DNA of 64,000 nt, taken from contig NZ_CP132294.1 in assembly GCF_030734285.1 (NCBI RefSeq), positions 1-64,000 of the forward strand, written 5' to 3'. Made by a program: the position numbers and the translations under genes. This stretch comes from Natronococcus sp. AD-5 (lineage in GTDB: Archaea; Halobacteriota; Halobacteria; Halobacteriales; Natrialbaceae). Shown here piece by piece: positions 35,113 to 44,357 of the stretch (position 1 is its first letter; each line of letters begins with the position of its first letter). The notes below the pieces were generated by a model. It was not told the origin of the DNA and did not search any database. It saw only the letters and a program-made list of their open reading frames with translations.

Positions 35113-35316
35113 GCGTGGCGGTACGCCGCACCGTTTCAAAAAGATACGTATTTGACGTATCCGGCACCGCCGTTCGCCCGTTCGCTCGAGTCGCACCGCC
35201 GCGTCGCCCTCGAGCGTCGTGAGCGGCTGCGTCGTTTCGATCGGCGCAACGGTAGCGGCGGGAACCATTCTATTTCCCAGCCAAACGTTAACACGCTCCC
35301 CGTGGTGACGTGTGGT

Positions 35317-35742
35317 ATGCTCGTACACTTCCACCAGTACAAACACGAGGAGGTCCAGTTCGACGACAACCGGACGACGGGCGAATCCCAGACCGAAGAT
35401 TCGGTCGACAAGGAGCCGGAAGAGTACTTCGGGGAGAGCATCGACGATTTCGACGTCGCGACGTGGGAAACCGTCGAGCACGAGGGCGACCCGATCCAGC
35501 GCCGCGACGTCACGATCAACGGGGTCACCGCCGTCTCCGTTCCGGAGCAACCGACCGACGAGGACGATCCGGACCTCCCCGGGCGGACGATCCAGCTGCG
35601 CATGGGCGGGGGCATCGAGTACTTCGACCAGGCCGCGATCGTCGAAGTCCAGGACGAAGAGCCGCAGGCGCCGGAGGCCGAAGGGAAAGTCTCGAAGGAG
35701 GACGAGCCCCAGGGCAAGGCGCCGATGGACGACGAGCCCTGA
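35317..35742 (+). CDS. highly acidic conserved haloarchaeal protein
   Basis: This 141-residue protein starts MLVHFHQYKHEEVQF and has a central conserved part (ESIDDFDVATWETVEHEGDP, RRDVTINGVTAVSVPEQ) and a low-complexity acidic C-terminus ending PMDDEP. No membrane span or signal is present. It lies 150 bp upstream of pyrG on the same strand. The family is unknown to me; the core has the look of a small beta-sandwich. Confidence 0.8.
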   Translation: MLVHFHQYKHEEVQFDDNRTTGESQTEDSVDKEPEEYFGESIDDFDVATWETVEHEGDPIQRRDVTINGVTAVSVPEQPTDEDDPDLPGRTIQLRMGGGIEYFDQAAIVEVQDEEPQAPEAEGKVSKEDEPQGKAPMDDEP

Positions 35743-35891
35743 CCGCGGTAGCCGGCCGTTCTCCGACCGGCTACGCCGGCTCGAATTCGAGGGACGGCGA
35801 GCCCGGAACGTGTCACGAGCGCTAATGATAGGTTCTCCCGGTGACGACCCGGTCCCGAAATCGTTTTCAACTGCTCGCGCGCACACTCGGT

Positions 35892-37547
35892 ATGCCGACG
35901 GAATCGGACACTCATTATGATCCCTCGCTGGGGAACAAGTTCATCTTCGTTACCGGCGGGGTTATGTCGGGACTCGGAAAAGGCATCACGGCCGCGAGCA
36001 CCGGCCGACTGCTGAAGAACGCCGGATTCGACGTCACCGCGGTCAAGGTTGACCCCTACCTGAACGTCGACGCGGGGACGATGAATCCCTACCAGCACGG
36101 GGAGGTGTACGTTCTGGAGGACGGCGGCGAGGTCGACCTCGACCTGGGGAACTACGAGCGGTTCCTCGACGTCGACATGACCTCGGACCACAACATCACC
36201 ACCGGGAAGACCTACCAGCACGTCATCGAGAAGGAACGCGCCGGCGACTACCTCGGGAAGACGGTCCAGATCATCCCGCACATCACGGACGACATCAAGC
36301 GCCGCATTCGCGAGGCCGCCGAAGGAACCGACGTCTGTATCGTCGAGGTCGGCGGCACCGTGGGCGACATCGAGGGAATGCCCTACCTCGAGGCGCTGCG
36401 CCAGTTCGCCCACGAGGAACCCGAAGAGAACGTCCTTTTCGTCCACGTCACCCTGGTCCCGTACTCGAAGAACGGCGAGCAGAAGACCAAACCCACGCAA
36501 CACAGCGTCAAGGAGGTCCGATCGATCGGCCTCCAGCCCGACGTGATCGTCGGCCGCAGCGAGGATCGACTCGAGCCCGAAACGAAGGAGAAGATCGCGC
36601 TGTTCTGCGACATTCCCACCGAGGCGGTCTTCTCGAATCCGGACGTCGAGGACGTCTACCACGTCCCGCTGATGGTCGAAGACGAGGGCCTCGACCAGTA
36701 CGTCCTGGAGCACTTCGGCCTCGCCGAGCGGGCGCTCCCCGAGGGCGAACGGGTCAAGGAGTGGCGCGAGATCGTCACGACCGAGAAGGAAGGGACGGTC
36801 GACGTCGCGCTGGTCGGCAAGTACGACCTCGAGGACGCGTACATGTCGATCCACGAGTCGCTGAAACACGCCGGCTTCGAGCTCGGCGTCGACGTCGACG
36901 TCCACTGGGTGTCCGCCGGCGAGATGGCCGACGGCCACGACGGACAGCTCGACGACGTCGACGGCGTCATCGTCCCCGGCGGGTTCGGAATGCGCGGCTC
37001 GGAGGGGAAAATCGAGGCCGTCCGGTACGCCCGCGACAACGACGTCCCGTTCCTGGGACTGTGTCTGGGCTTCCAGATGGCCGTCGTCGAGTACGCCCGG
37101 AACGTGCTCGGTCTCGAGGGCGCCCACTCCGCGGAGATGGAAGAAGAGCCGCCCCACCCGGTCATCGACATCCTGCCCGAGCAGTACGAAGTCGAGGACA
37201 TGGGCGGGACGATGCGACTCGGCGAGCACACGACCGTGATCGAACCGGAGACGCTCGCCTACGAACTGTACGGCGACACGTCCTGCTCCGAGCGCCACCG
37301 CCACCGCTACGAGGTCAATCCCGAGTACTTCGACCAGTTCGAGGACGAGCCGCTGGTCTTCTCCGGCACGGCGGGCAACCGCATGGAGATCCTCGAGCTC
37401 GAGTCCCACCCCTACTTCGTGGGCACGCAGTTCCACCCCGAGTACAAGTCCCGACCCGGCCAGCCGAGCCCGCCGTTCCTCGGCCTGATCGAGGCCGTGG
37501 TCGAGCGAGCCGCGCCGACAGAAAACGAAACCGAGGTAACCCACTGA
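35892..37547 (+). CDS. pyrG: CTP synthase
   Basis: This 551-residue enzyme aminates UTP to CTP with glutamine as nitrogen donor. The N-terminal synthetase begins [20 protein letters not shown] (ATP loop). The C-terminal class-I glutaminase has the nucleophile Cys in [11 protein letters not shown], and His-Glu in [10 protein letters not shown]. Its stop overlaps the guaA start by one base (TGATG), so pyrG-guaA-DUF7126 form an operon that links pyrimidine and purine nucleotide synthesis. Confidence 0.96.
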   Translation: MPTESDTHYDPSLGNKFIFVTGGVMSGLGKGITAASTGRLLKNAGFDVTAVKVDPYLNVDAGTMNPYQHGEVYVLEDGGEVDLDLGNYERFLDVDMTSDHNITTGKTYQHVIEKERAGDYLGKTVQIIPHITDDIKRRIREAAEGTDVCIVEVGGTVGDIEGMPYLEALRQFAHEEPEENVLFVHVTLVPYSKNGEQKTKPTQHSVKEVRSIGLQPDVIVGRSEDRLEPETKEKIALFCDIPTEAVFSNPDVEDVYHVPLMVEDEGLDQYVLEHFGLAERALPEGERVKEWREIVTTEKEGTVDVALVGKYDLEDAYMSIHESLKHAGFELGVDVDVHWVSAGEMADGHDGQLDDVDGVIVPGGFGMRGSEGKIEAVRYARDNDVPFLGLCLGFQMAVVEYARNVLGLEGAHSAEMEEEPPHPVIDILPEQYEVEDMGGTMRLGEHTTVIEPETLAYELYGDTSCSERHRHRYEVNPEYFDQFEDEPLVFSGTAGNRMEILELESHPYFVGTQFHPEYKSRPGQPSPPFLGLIEAVVERAAPTENETEVTH

Positions 37548-38464
37548 TGGTCGATACGCACGCGTTCGTACCCGAGGCAGTCGAAGAGATCGAGAACGAA
37601 ATCGGCGACGCAAACGCCGTCATCGCCCTCTCCGGCGGGGTCGACTCCTCCGTCGCGGCCGCCCTGGCCTACGAGGCGATCGGCGACCAGCTGACGCCCG
37701 TTTACGTCGACACCGGGCTGATGCGCAAGGGAGAGACCGACCAGATCCGCGAGACGTTCGACTACATGGAGTCGCTGCGAATCGTCGACGCCACGGAACG
37801 ATTCCTCGACGAGCTTTCGGGCGTCACCGACCCCGAAGAAAAGCGCGCGATCATCGGCGAGCAGTTCATCCGCGAGTTCGAGCGGGAAGCGAAAGACGCC
37901 GGCGCGGACTACCTCGTCCAGGGGACGATCTATCCCGACCGGATCGAGAGCGAGGGCGGGATCAAGTCCCACCACAACGTCGGCGGTCTTCCCGACGTCG
38001 TCGACTTCGAGGGGATCGTCGAACCCGTCCGCGACCTCTACAAGGACGAAGTTCGCGAGGTCGCCCGCCACCTCGGCCTCGACGACCTCGTCGCCGAGCG
38101 AATGCCGTTCCCCGGCCCCGGGCTCGCAGTTCGAGTGATCGGGGAAGTCACCGAGGAGAAACTCGAGGTCGCCCGCCACGCCTCGCACGTCGTCGAGGAC
38201 GAACTCGAGGAGTACGATCCCTGGCAGGCCCTCGCGGCGGTCATCGGCAAGGCGACGGGCGTGAAAGGTGACAACCGCGTCCACGGCTGGGTCGTTTCGG
38301 TTCGGTCCGTCGAGTCGCGCGACGGGATGACCGCACGCGCCCAGGAGATCGACTGGGAGACGCTCCAGCGCATCCAGTCGCGGATCACCGGCCAGAACGA
38401 GAACGTCGCGCGGGTCGTCTACGACGTGACGCACAAACCGCCCGCGACCATCGAGTACGAATGA
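37547..38464 (+). CDS. guaA: GMP synthase, ATP-pyrophosphatase subunit
   Basis: This 305-residue subunit activates XMP with ATP for conversion to GMP. The PP-loop is SGGVDSS (29-35), and the C-terminal dimerisation domain ends [16 protein letters not shown], as in bacterial GuaA. Archaea encode the glutaminase as a separate protein, and it is not adjacent here. The start overlaps pyrG by one base, and the stop overlaps the next gene as ATGA. The subunit is complete. Confidence 0.95.
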   Translation: MVDTHAFVPEAVEEIENEIGDANAVIALSGGVDSSVAAALAYEAIGDQLTPVYVDTGLMRKGETDQIRETFDYMESLRIVDATERFLDELSGVTDPEEKRAIIGEQFIREFEREAKDAGADYLVQGTIYPDRIESEGGIKSHHNVGGLPDVVDFEGIVEPVRDLYKDEVREVARHLGLDDLVAERMPFPGPGLAVRVIGEVTEEKLEVARHASHVVEDELEEYDPWQALAAVIGKATGVKGDNRVHGWVVSVRSVESRDGMTARAQEIDWETLQRIQSRITGQNENVARVVYDVTHKPPATIEYE

Positions 38465-38793
38465 GCACGAGCACGACGGCTATCGTCGCCGGCCCCGACG
38501 AGGGCGGAATCGGCGACGCGCTCGAGGCCGAAGGCGTCGACGTCGTCCGGATCAACGGCGTCGTCTCGCGACCCGCGCTCGAGGAGGCGGGAATCGTCGA
38601 CGCCGATCTGTACGTCCTGACCGACGTCGGCCAGGCGACGACGATCCCGATCGTCTGCGACCTGAACGACGAGATCCGGACCGTTACGTACGCGCGCGAC
38701 ACGGTCCCGGAGTTCGTTCGCGGCCAGCTCGATCTCGCGATCGATCCGCAACTGATGGACGTAGCGATCGTCGCCGAGGAACTGGTCGGCTGA
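38461..38793 (+). CDS. DUF7126 family protein
   Basis: This 110-residue acidic protein starts [20 protein letters not shown] and continues [20 protein letters not shown] and [20 protein letters not shown], a Rossmann-like alternation of strands and helices. It belongs to the haloarchaeal DUF7126 family, as I recall, commonly found downstream of guaA. The start overlaps the guaA stop (ATGA), so it is co-translated. The function is unknown; the position suggests a link to nucleotide metabolism. Confidence 0.88.
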   Translation: MSTSTTAIVAGPDEGGIGDALEAEGVDVVRINGVVSRPALEEAGIVDADLYVLTDVGQATTIPIVCDLNDEIRTVTYARDTVPEFVRGQLDLAIDPQLMDVAIVAEELVG

Positions 38794-39236
38794 CCGCACG
38801 GCCGATCGAAGGCGTCGGGTAGCGTACAAACACGATTTTCGTCCAGTCCATCTATACGCCCAGTATGAACTTTCTCGGCCCGGAATTCGGGTAGATAAAC
38901 TCGGGTTAAATCTGGGAGAATTCGACACAAGACTCCTATACCGTCTCCCCCGTTCAAGTAGTTCCCGGCGGTAGGAACGGGCGGAGGTCGACGGGCAGAC
39001 CCCACCAAGATGGCACCCATCTGCCACCCCGTGACTTCCAGCAACCCCACCACAGCACCCTTCCCCCCACCATTGCCATATCGTTATCCGCTTGATCGGT
39101 GACGCGGGCTTCTGCACCGGCCCGCGTTACCCTCTGGCGATTCCGAACTGGGACACGGGGTCGTGTCCCAGTATGGCTTCACTACTCCTCGCGAGTGACG
39201 ACCGGGTCGGCGACGGTTCCGACGTTCGACGAGCAG
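38794..39236. ncRNA. structured intergenic region, candidate RNA
   Basis: No convincing protein frame is present in these 443 bp. Several strong hairpins occur. The first is 38946-38985 (arms TCC-CCCGTTC and GAACGGG-C-GGA). The second is 38994-39025 (GGCAGA/TCTGCC). The third is 39103-39126 (CGCGGGC/GCCCGCG). The fourth is 39148-39171 (CTGGGACAC/GTGTCCCAG). The stretch between hairpins two and three is pyrimidine-rich (CCACCCC, CCTTCCCCCC). Known tRNA, SRP or RNase P signatures were not found. A non-coding RNA, a long 3' leader or a processing site are possible; strand is undecided. Confidence 0.35.
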
Positions 39237-39968
39237 CTATCGGTCTCGAATCCGCTCCAGAACCGATATCTCCTCGAGTCGCTCGTCCGCGAGCAGGTCC
39301 CAGTCGATCCCCGACGGCTGCTCCCGGTCCGGCGGCCGACGAACGCGCTCGGGCGTCGCGATCAGGTTCATCGAGACGTCGTGGTCGCCGGTCGCGACGT
39401 CGTCGTCGATCACCTGCCGCTCGTGGACCGTCGTGGCGACCGGCGTCGTCCCGTCGACGAGGCCGAGTTCCCGGAGCACGGCGTACTCGAGATCGCTGTA
39501 CCCCTCGCCTTTCCCGATCCGATCGCCCCCGTCAGTCACGGCGACGCTGCCGGAGACGATGAGATCGATCGCCTCGACCGCTTCTGGTCCCACTTGTTCG
39601 CCGCGTTCCGACGAGCCCGACACCGTCGTGGCGGCGTCGTAGTCCTCGAGTACGTCGGGATCGAGTTTCAGAAAGCACCGCTCGTCGCGGAGCCGCGGGA
39701 CGGCCATGTAAACGGTCTTCCCGTCGCGGAGCGCTCGACGACGAACCGGAAGCTGCGGCGCGTCGGGATTCGCCTTGATCGCCGTCGCCGCCTCCCACTC
39801 TGGCCGGTCGGCGAGCCGATCGGCGGCGTCCTCGGCGCCGGCGAAGTTGGGAATCCGCCCGCGAGGCGGGAACGGGAACCGGGCGACCCCGCTGTCCTCG
39901 AGGTCGTTCCAGACGCGTTCGCGAATCGCTTCCTTCTCGTCCGAGCCGTCCTCGTCACTCGTCGACAT
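39237..39968 (-). CDS. 5-formyltetrahydrofolate cyclo-ligase
   Basis: This 243-residue protein converts 5-formyl-THF to 5,10-methenyl-THF with ATP. The N-terminal helix (KEAIRERVWNDLEDSGVARF) and the core RIGKGEGYSDLEYAVLRELG, the ATP/folate-binding GxGxGxxD-like segment, are family features. LPVRRRALRDGKTVYMAVPR precedes it. It overlaps the moaB stop (39955-39968), so moaB and this gene are a two-gene unit. The C-terminus RPPDREQPSGIDWDLL is haloarchaea-specific. Confidence 0.93.
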   Translation of the reverse strand: MSTSDEDGSDEKEAIRERVWNDLEDSGVARFPFPPRGRIPNFAGAEDAADRLADRPEWEAATAIKANPDAPQLPVRRRALRDGKTVYMAVPRLRDERCFLKLDPDVLEDYDAATTVSGSSERGEQVGPEAVEAIDLIVSGSVAVTDGGDRIGKGEGYSDLEYAVLRELGLVDGTTPVATTVHERQVIDDDVATGDHDVSMNLIATPERVRRPPDREQPSGIDWDLLADERLEEISVLERIRDR

Positions 39969-40533
39969 CGTTCTCTTCGCTCTCGGCGACGCTGATTTCC
40001 ATCCCCGACGACTCCTCGAGCGCGTCGCTGTGAGCGAGGGTCACGAGGTGGCGCGCTTCCGGCAGGATGATCTCCTCGAGGCCGAGGCGAACCGCGTCGC
40101 GATTCCCGGGGAGGCAGAACACCGGAACCTCCTCGACGATACCCGCGCGCGCCCGGGAGGCGACGGTCCGGCTTCCGAACTCCTCGTAGGCGATGGCCGT
40201 GAACAGTTCGCTGAAGGCGGTGAGATCCTTCTCGACCAGCGGATCGACGGCCTCGAGGGTGACGTCGTTGGGTTCGATACTGGTTCCGCCGCTGGTGACG
40301 ATCAGGTCGACGTCGTCCCGGTCGACCAGCCGGGAGATGACCGACTGGACCGTGTCGTAGTCGTTGTCGATATGTTCCCGCATGGCGATCTCGCACCCGT
40401 GCTCCTCGAGGAGCGCGACGATCTCGTCGCCGGCAGCGCCGGTGTCGACGGAGCGATTCGTGGCGACGGTGACGAGACCGGTACCGATCGGCGACCCGAT
40501 CGGTCCGTCGTCCCTTCCGTCCGATTCGGTCAT
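39955..40533 (-). CDS. moaB: molybdopterin biosynthesis protein MoaB/Mog-like
   Basis: This 192-residue protein adenylates or binds molybdopterin. The MPT-binding fold has LIVTSGGTSIEPNDVTLEAV (TSGGT motif), FSELFTAIAYEEFGSRTVAS and VPVFCLPGNRDAVRLGL, all MoaB/Mog features. The N-terminus begins MTESDGRDDGPIGSPIG. The 14-bp overlap with the folate gene indicates translational coupling; the functional link between cofactor pathways is only inferred. Confidence 0.92.
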   Translation of the reverse strand: MTESDGRDDGPIGSPIGTGLVTVATNRSVDTGAAGDEIVALLEEHGCEIAMREHIDNDYDTVQSVISRLVDRDDVDLIVTSGGTSIEPNDVTLEAVDPLVEKDLTAFSELFTAIAYEEFGSRTVASRARAGIVEEVPVFCLPGNRDAVRLGLEEIILPEARHLVTLAHSDALEESSGMEISVAESEENDVDE

Positions 40534-40637
40534 ATCCTCCGTAGGAGGGGCAGCGAGTAAAACGCTGGCAAACCGATCTCACCGATGACACTCCGCCGAC
40601 CTAACTGTTATGCTCGTGCTTTCCGTCAGACGGCGAT

Positions 40638-41678
40638 ATGCAAGCGGTCAAAGTCACCGAACACGGCGACACCGACGTCATCGAGTACGGCGAGTATCCC
40701 GATCCCGAGGTGGATCGCGACGAGGTGCTGGTCGACGTGAAAGCGGGAGCGCTCAACCACCTCGACGTGTGGGTGCGCCGCGGGCTGCCGACGCTCGACC
40801 TCGAGATGCCCCACGTGCCGGGCAGCGACGCCGCCGGCGTCGTCGAGGACGTCGGCGAGGACGTCGCGCGCTTCGAACCCGGCGATCGCGTCGCGGTCAC
40901 GGCGGGGGTCAACTGCGGGGACTGCGAGTTCTGTCGCGACGGCGATCCGACGCTCTGCGTCAACTTCCACCTGATCGGCGAGCACGTCACCGGCGTCCAC
41001 TCCGAGTACGCCGCCGTCCCCGAGGACAACCTCATCCCCGTTCCGGAAGGGGTCGACTGGGTCACCGCCGGCTCGACCTCGCTCGTGTTCCAGACCGCCT
41101 GGCGGATGCTGATCGACCGCGCCGATATCGAACCCGGGGAAACGGTGCTGGTGCTCGGCGCCAGCGGGGGCGTCGGCCACGCGGCCGTCCAGATCGCAGA
41201 CTACGCGGGTGCGGAGGTGTACGCCACCGGGAGCACGGAGGCGAAACTCGAGCACGCCCGCGAACTCGGGGCGGATCGCGTCGTCAACTACGAGCAGCAA
41301 AACTTCGCGGAGTGGGTCCGCGGCGAGACCGGCGGCCGCGGCGTCGACGTCGTCGTCGATTACATCGGCGCCGGCACCTGGCGCGACTCGATCAAGAGCC
41401 TCGCGAAGAACGGTCGCCTCGTCACGTGCGGGGGAACGGCCGGCGGAAACCCCGAAACGGACATCCCGCGGATCTTCTGGAACCAGCTGCAGATCATCGG
41501 CTCCACCATGGGGACGCCGGGCCAGGTCGACGACGTGATGGAGCTCGTCTGGGACGGCACCTTCGAACCGGCGATACGCGAGGTGCTGCCGATGAGCGAG
41601 ACCGCGCGCGCCCACGAGATCATCGAGTCCCGCGAGGGGATCGGCAAGGTCGTCGTCCGCCCCGACAGCGAACTGTAA
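40638..41678 (+). CDS. MDR-family zinc-type alcohol/quinone oxidoreductase
   Basis: This 346-residue protein is a medium-chain reductase. The structural zinc ligands are Cys93, Cys96, Cys99 and Cys107 (NCGDCEFCRDGDPTLC). The NAD(P)-binding motif is GASGGVGHAAVQIA near residue 175. The usual first catalytic-zinc Cys is replaced by Asn40 (GALNHLD), as in many quinone-oxidoreductase-like members, so catalytic zinc may be missing. The substrate cannot be set. The gene is divergent from the moaB unit. Confidence 0.9.
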   Translation: MQAVKVTEHGDTDVIEYGEYPDPEVDRDEVLVDVKAGALNHLDVWVRRGLPTLDLEMPHVPGSDAAGVVEDVGEDVARFEPGDRVAVTAGVNCGDCEFCRDGDPTLCVNFHLIGEHVTGVHSEYAAVPEDNLIPVPEGVDWVTAGSTSLVFQTAWRMLIDRADIEPGETVLVLGASGGVGHAAVQIADYAGAEVYATGSTEAKLEHARELGADRVVNYEQQNFAEWVRGETGGRGVDVVVDYIGAGTWRDSIKSLAKNGRLVTCGGTAGGNPETDIPRIFWNQLQIIGSTMGTPGQVDDVMELVWDGTFEPAIREVLPMSETARAHEIIESREGIGKVVVRPDSEL

Positions 41679-41715
41679 CGCCTCGCTATTTTCTTTCGGC
41701 GTCGGTCCCGGAACC

Positions 41716-42057
41716 GTGAGTGCTTTGGCTGCGGACTTGCAAGTCACGCGCGTGACCTCGAGCGACGACGGCGGCTACGTTCACGACCCCGCGGCCTTCG
41801 ACGACGGCGAGGCCCGGGAGTCGGGCGACGACGCGGACGACTGGGACGAGCCCGTGCACCCGGCGGCGGCCGACCGCGAGTTCGACTGGCGCGGGTGGAT
41901 CCTCGTCGGCGTCGTCGTCTTCGCGTTCGTTATTTCGCCCCTTACGATCCTGTTGTGGCCGCCGGCGACGGACTACCTGTTCGCGCTGATCATCCTGCCG
42001 CTCGCGCCCGCCGTCTTGCTCGCGCTGACGGCCGTCTGGGCGACGACGCGGCCCTGA
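41716..42057 (+). CDS. small two-span membrane protein
   Basis: This 113-residue protein has an acidic cytoplasmic N-terminus (about 55 residues, DDADDWDEPVHPAAADREFD) and two membrane helices (ILVGVVVFAFVISPLTILLW and LFALIILPLAPAVLLALTAV). The GTG start at 41716 sits 37 bp after the stop of the dehydrogenase gene. The family is not recognised, but proteins of this layout are common in haloarchaea. Confidence 0.8.
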   Translation: MSALAADLQVTRVTSSDDGGYVHDPAAFDDGEARESGDDADDWDEPVHPAAADREFDWRGWILVGVVVFAFVISPLTILLWPPATDYLFALIILPLAPAVLLALTAVWATTRP

Positions 42058-42206
42058 AACGCCGACGGACCGCGAGGCGATCACGCGCGATCCGGAGCCG
42101 TCCTGCCGGGTGCTTCCGCCTGGCGCTGTTCGAAGAGCGAACGAGTAGAGGAGCGCGCGAGCTCAGCGTTCGATATCGAGATGGTGCGTGATGCGGCTAC
42201 GGAGCG

Positions 42207-42440
42207 CTACTTTTTGTGCGTGAAGAGAACCGCCTGACCGTCCGCCGACCCCGCGCACAAATCCAGTTGTTTCGAAAGATTGAGGCTCGTCGGATTTTCT
42301 TTGCACACGACGAGGTCGTCGAACCGGGCGTCACAGGCCGGACAGGCGACCGCCACCGTGTTCTGATAGCTCCTGATTGACCGGTTTTCCTCACGAAGCG
42401 TCAACGACGCCACGAGTTCGTCCAGATCGATGTCGTCCAT
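42207..42440 (-). CDS. DUF7385-like 'flagella cluster' protein
   Basis: This 77-residue protein begins MDDIDLDELVASLTLREENR and has one CPAC pair and a VVCKENPTSLNLSKQLDLCAG region, giving three or four possible metal ligands. I recall near-identical proteins annotated as flagella (archaellum) cluster or DUF7385 proteins in haloarchaea. No archaellum genes lie nearby here. The ATG at 42440 is the natural start. Confidence 0.82.
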   Translation of the reverse strand: MDDIDLDELVASLTLREENRSIRSYQNTVAVACPACDARFDDLVVCKENPTSLNLSKQLDLCAGSADGQAVLFTHKK

Positions 42441-42706
42441 ACGTCCCCTTCCGGTTCCGCACTCATAAAAACGGGCGACGGTAGCGGTCCGATTTGCAGC
42501 ACGAATCAGCGGCTGATCGTCGTGGAGCGGCGGGTGCTCGATACGGGTAGCGAACACGTCAGTATCGTACCTACGTACTCTAACGCTCTATTCAGCACGC
42601 TATTCGTAACAGAGTTAAGAAGATCACGTTCCCCGGCGTTCCATCGGTCACCGGTACGCACCAGCTATTTTGCGACTGATCCCGAACACCGAAATCGCGT
42701 TCCTAG

Positions 42707-43273
42707 CTACTCCGACTGGACGTCGCGGCGCATCGCGATCTCGAACCACGGACACAGTCGAAGCTGTCGGTACCACTCGGGGTTCGAGTGCAGCCGCTCG
42801 TAAGGCACCCACATCAGGCCGGCGACCTCTTCCTCGTCGGGATCCAGGGTGCGGTCCGACAGCGTCAGCTTCAGGACGGCACAGACCTCGTGCTCGACGC
42901 CCGCGTTCTCGAAGTAGCGCTTGTACTCGAAGCGGTCGGTCAGCCGCAGGTCGTCGTACTGGTCGGGCGTGACCCCGAGTTCCTCCTCGAGTCGCCGCCG
43001 GGTGGCCTCCTCCTGGCTCTGTCCCTGGACGGGATGGGAGGCGACGGTGCCGTCCCAGTAGGTGCCCCAGAGGCGCTTGCCCGGCGCCCGCTGGGCCAGC
43101 AGCACGTTGTCGTCCTGGTCGAAGACGAGCGAGGTGAACGCCCGGTGGCGGATCCCGTCGCCGGTGTGGGCCTCGAGTCGGTTGACGAGTTCGAGTGCGG
43201 TGTCGCCCTCGTCGACGGCGATCACGTCCTGCTTCGCGTTTTCGTGCGGGTGGTCGTCCTGTGGCGTACTCAT
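42707..43273 (-). CDS. idi: isopentenyl-diphosphate isomerase-like Nudix protein
   Basis: This 188-residue protein matches type-I Idi, which interconverts IPP and DMAPP for archaeal lipids. The Nudix-like helix reads QEEATRRRLEEELGV, and the catalytic Glu region is GVEHEVCAVLKL. The motif that normally carries catalytic Cys (SVCGHP in Escherichia coli) reads DGTVASHP here, so Cys is replaced by Ala. It could be inactive as an isomerase or use a different mechanism; other haloarchaea also carry a second, type-II enzyme. The gene is transcribed alone. Confidence 0.85.
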   Translation of the reverse strand: MSTPQDDHPHENAKQDVIAVDEGDTALELVNRLEAHTGDGIRHRAFTSLVFDQDDNVLLAQRAPGKRLWGTYWDGTVASHPVQGQSQEEATRRRLEEELGVTPDQYDDLRLTDRFEYKRYFENAGVEHEVCAVLKLTLSDRTLDPDEEEVAGLMWVPYERLHSNPEWYRQLRLCPWFEIAMRRDVQSE

Positions 43274-43348
43274 ACCCTCACAATTGCAGAGGGTCTTGAA
43301 ACCAGTATCGTCTTTCCGACCGGCGAACCGGACCGGCGCGACGACCGA

Positions 43349-44302
43349 TCACCGCTGCGCGTTGAACGGCCATCGATCGTCCTCGTCGGGGTTCGGGCGA
43401 TAGCTGTCTCCGACGAGGACGTCGAGCCCCCTCGCGTTCGTCTCGAGGTGCAGCGTCTCGGTCGACAGCATCTCGCCGTCGAGACTGTACTGGACCGAAT
43501 CGCGGAGGCTCTCGACCGTGAGCGACGGCGCGCGTCGTCGGACGATGTGCGTGCTGTCGCGACCGAACAACCCCTCGAGGGCCGCCTCCCCGAGCAGGTC
43601 GACGGTCCCCGCCTCTTCGACGATCGTGACCTCGAAGAGCCCGTCCTCGACGTTCGCCTGTGCGGTCCGCGCCCCGGTGAACCGCCGACAGTTCCCGACG
43701 AGGACGAACACCGCTTTCCCTTCCCACGCCTTCGCCGCCTCCCCGTCCGGGCCTTCGACCGTCGTCACGCGCAGCGGGAGCGAGTCGAACGACCTGACCG
43801 TCTCGAGGGTGTTCATCACGTACGCGAGCACGCCGAACTCGCGTTTCCCGTCCGAGGACGTTTCGCTGCTCGCCTCGGCGGTGACGCCGCCGACGCAGGA
43901 ATTGACGAACCACCGGTCGTTCGCGAGTCCAAGGTCGATCGTTCGCCGTCGCCCGTCTTCGATCACCGCGAAACTGTGCTCGATGCTCTCGACGCCGATG
44001 TTCGATGCGAGGTTGTTTCCCGTCCCGGCGGGGACGACGGCGAGTGCTGTCGTGTCGAGCGCCTCGGCGGTCGCGATGCCGTTGACGACCTCGTTCACGG
44101 TCCCGTCGCCGCCCGCTGCGGCGACGAGGTCGGCATCGGGTGCGGCCTCGCGCGCCAATCGGCGGGCGTCGCCGGCCTCCTCGGTCTTTCGAATCTCGAA
44201 GTCGTGATCGGCCGCCAGCTCGATGGTATCGTCGACGTGATCCTCGCTTCCGCTTACGGGATTGAGGACGAGAACGCGTCGACCCGCACCGTCCGATTCC
44301 AT
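43349..44302 (-). CDS. diacylglycerol/lipid kinase family protein
   Basis: This 317-residue protein has the YegS/DGK-type catalytic domain: VLVLNPVSGSEDHVDDTIE, then AAGGDGTVNEVVNGIA (GGDGT nucleotide loop) and VVPAGTGNNLASNIGV. These enzymes phosphorylate lipids, and in archaea may act on archaeol or related molecules. The ATG at 44302 (MESDGAGRRVLVLNP) is used in place of the ORF extension. It is divergent from the PHP gene at 44358. Confidence 0.93.
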   Translation of the reverse strand: MESDGAGRRVLVLNPVSGSEDHVDDTIELAADHDFEIRKTEEAGDARRLAREAAPDADLVAAAGGDGTVNEVVNGIATAEALDTTALAVVPAGTGNNLASNIGVESIEHSFAVIEDGRRRTIDLGLANDRWFVNSCVGGVTAEASSETSSDGKREFGVLAYVMNTLETVRSFDSLPLRVTTVEGPDGEAAKAWEGKAVFVLVGNCRRFTGARTAQANVEDGLFEVTIVEEAGTVDLLGEAALEGLFGRDSTHIVRRRAPSLTVESLRDSVQYSLDGEMLSTETLHLETNARGLDVLVGDSYRPNPDEDDRWPFNAQR

Positions 44303-44357
44303 AGCCGCAGTATATGCCGGGCGTGCGCAAAAGGAACTCCCCGGCGTATGCTCCGCT

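Noticed and set aside
34405-35742. 445-codon plus-strand frame
   Set aside because: Only its last 141 codons (from 35317) look like a real protein; the earlier part is antisense to the membrane protein at 34213.
38794-39236. SRP RNA or RNase P RNA gene
   Set aside because: The conserved SRP helix-8 and RNase P core sequences were looked for on both strands and not found.
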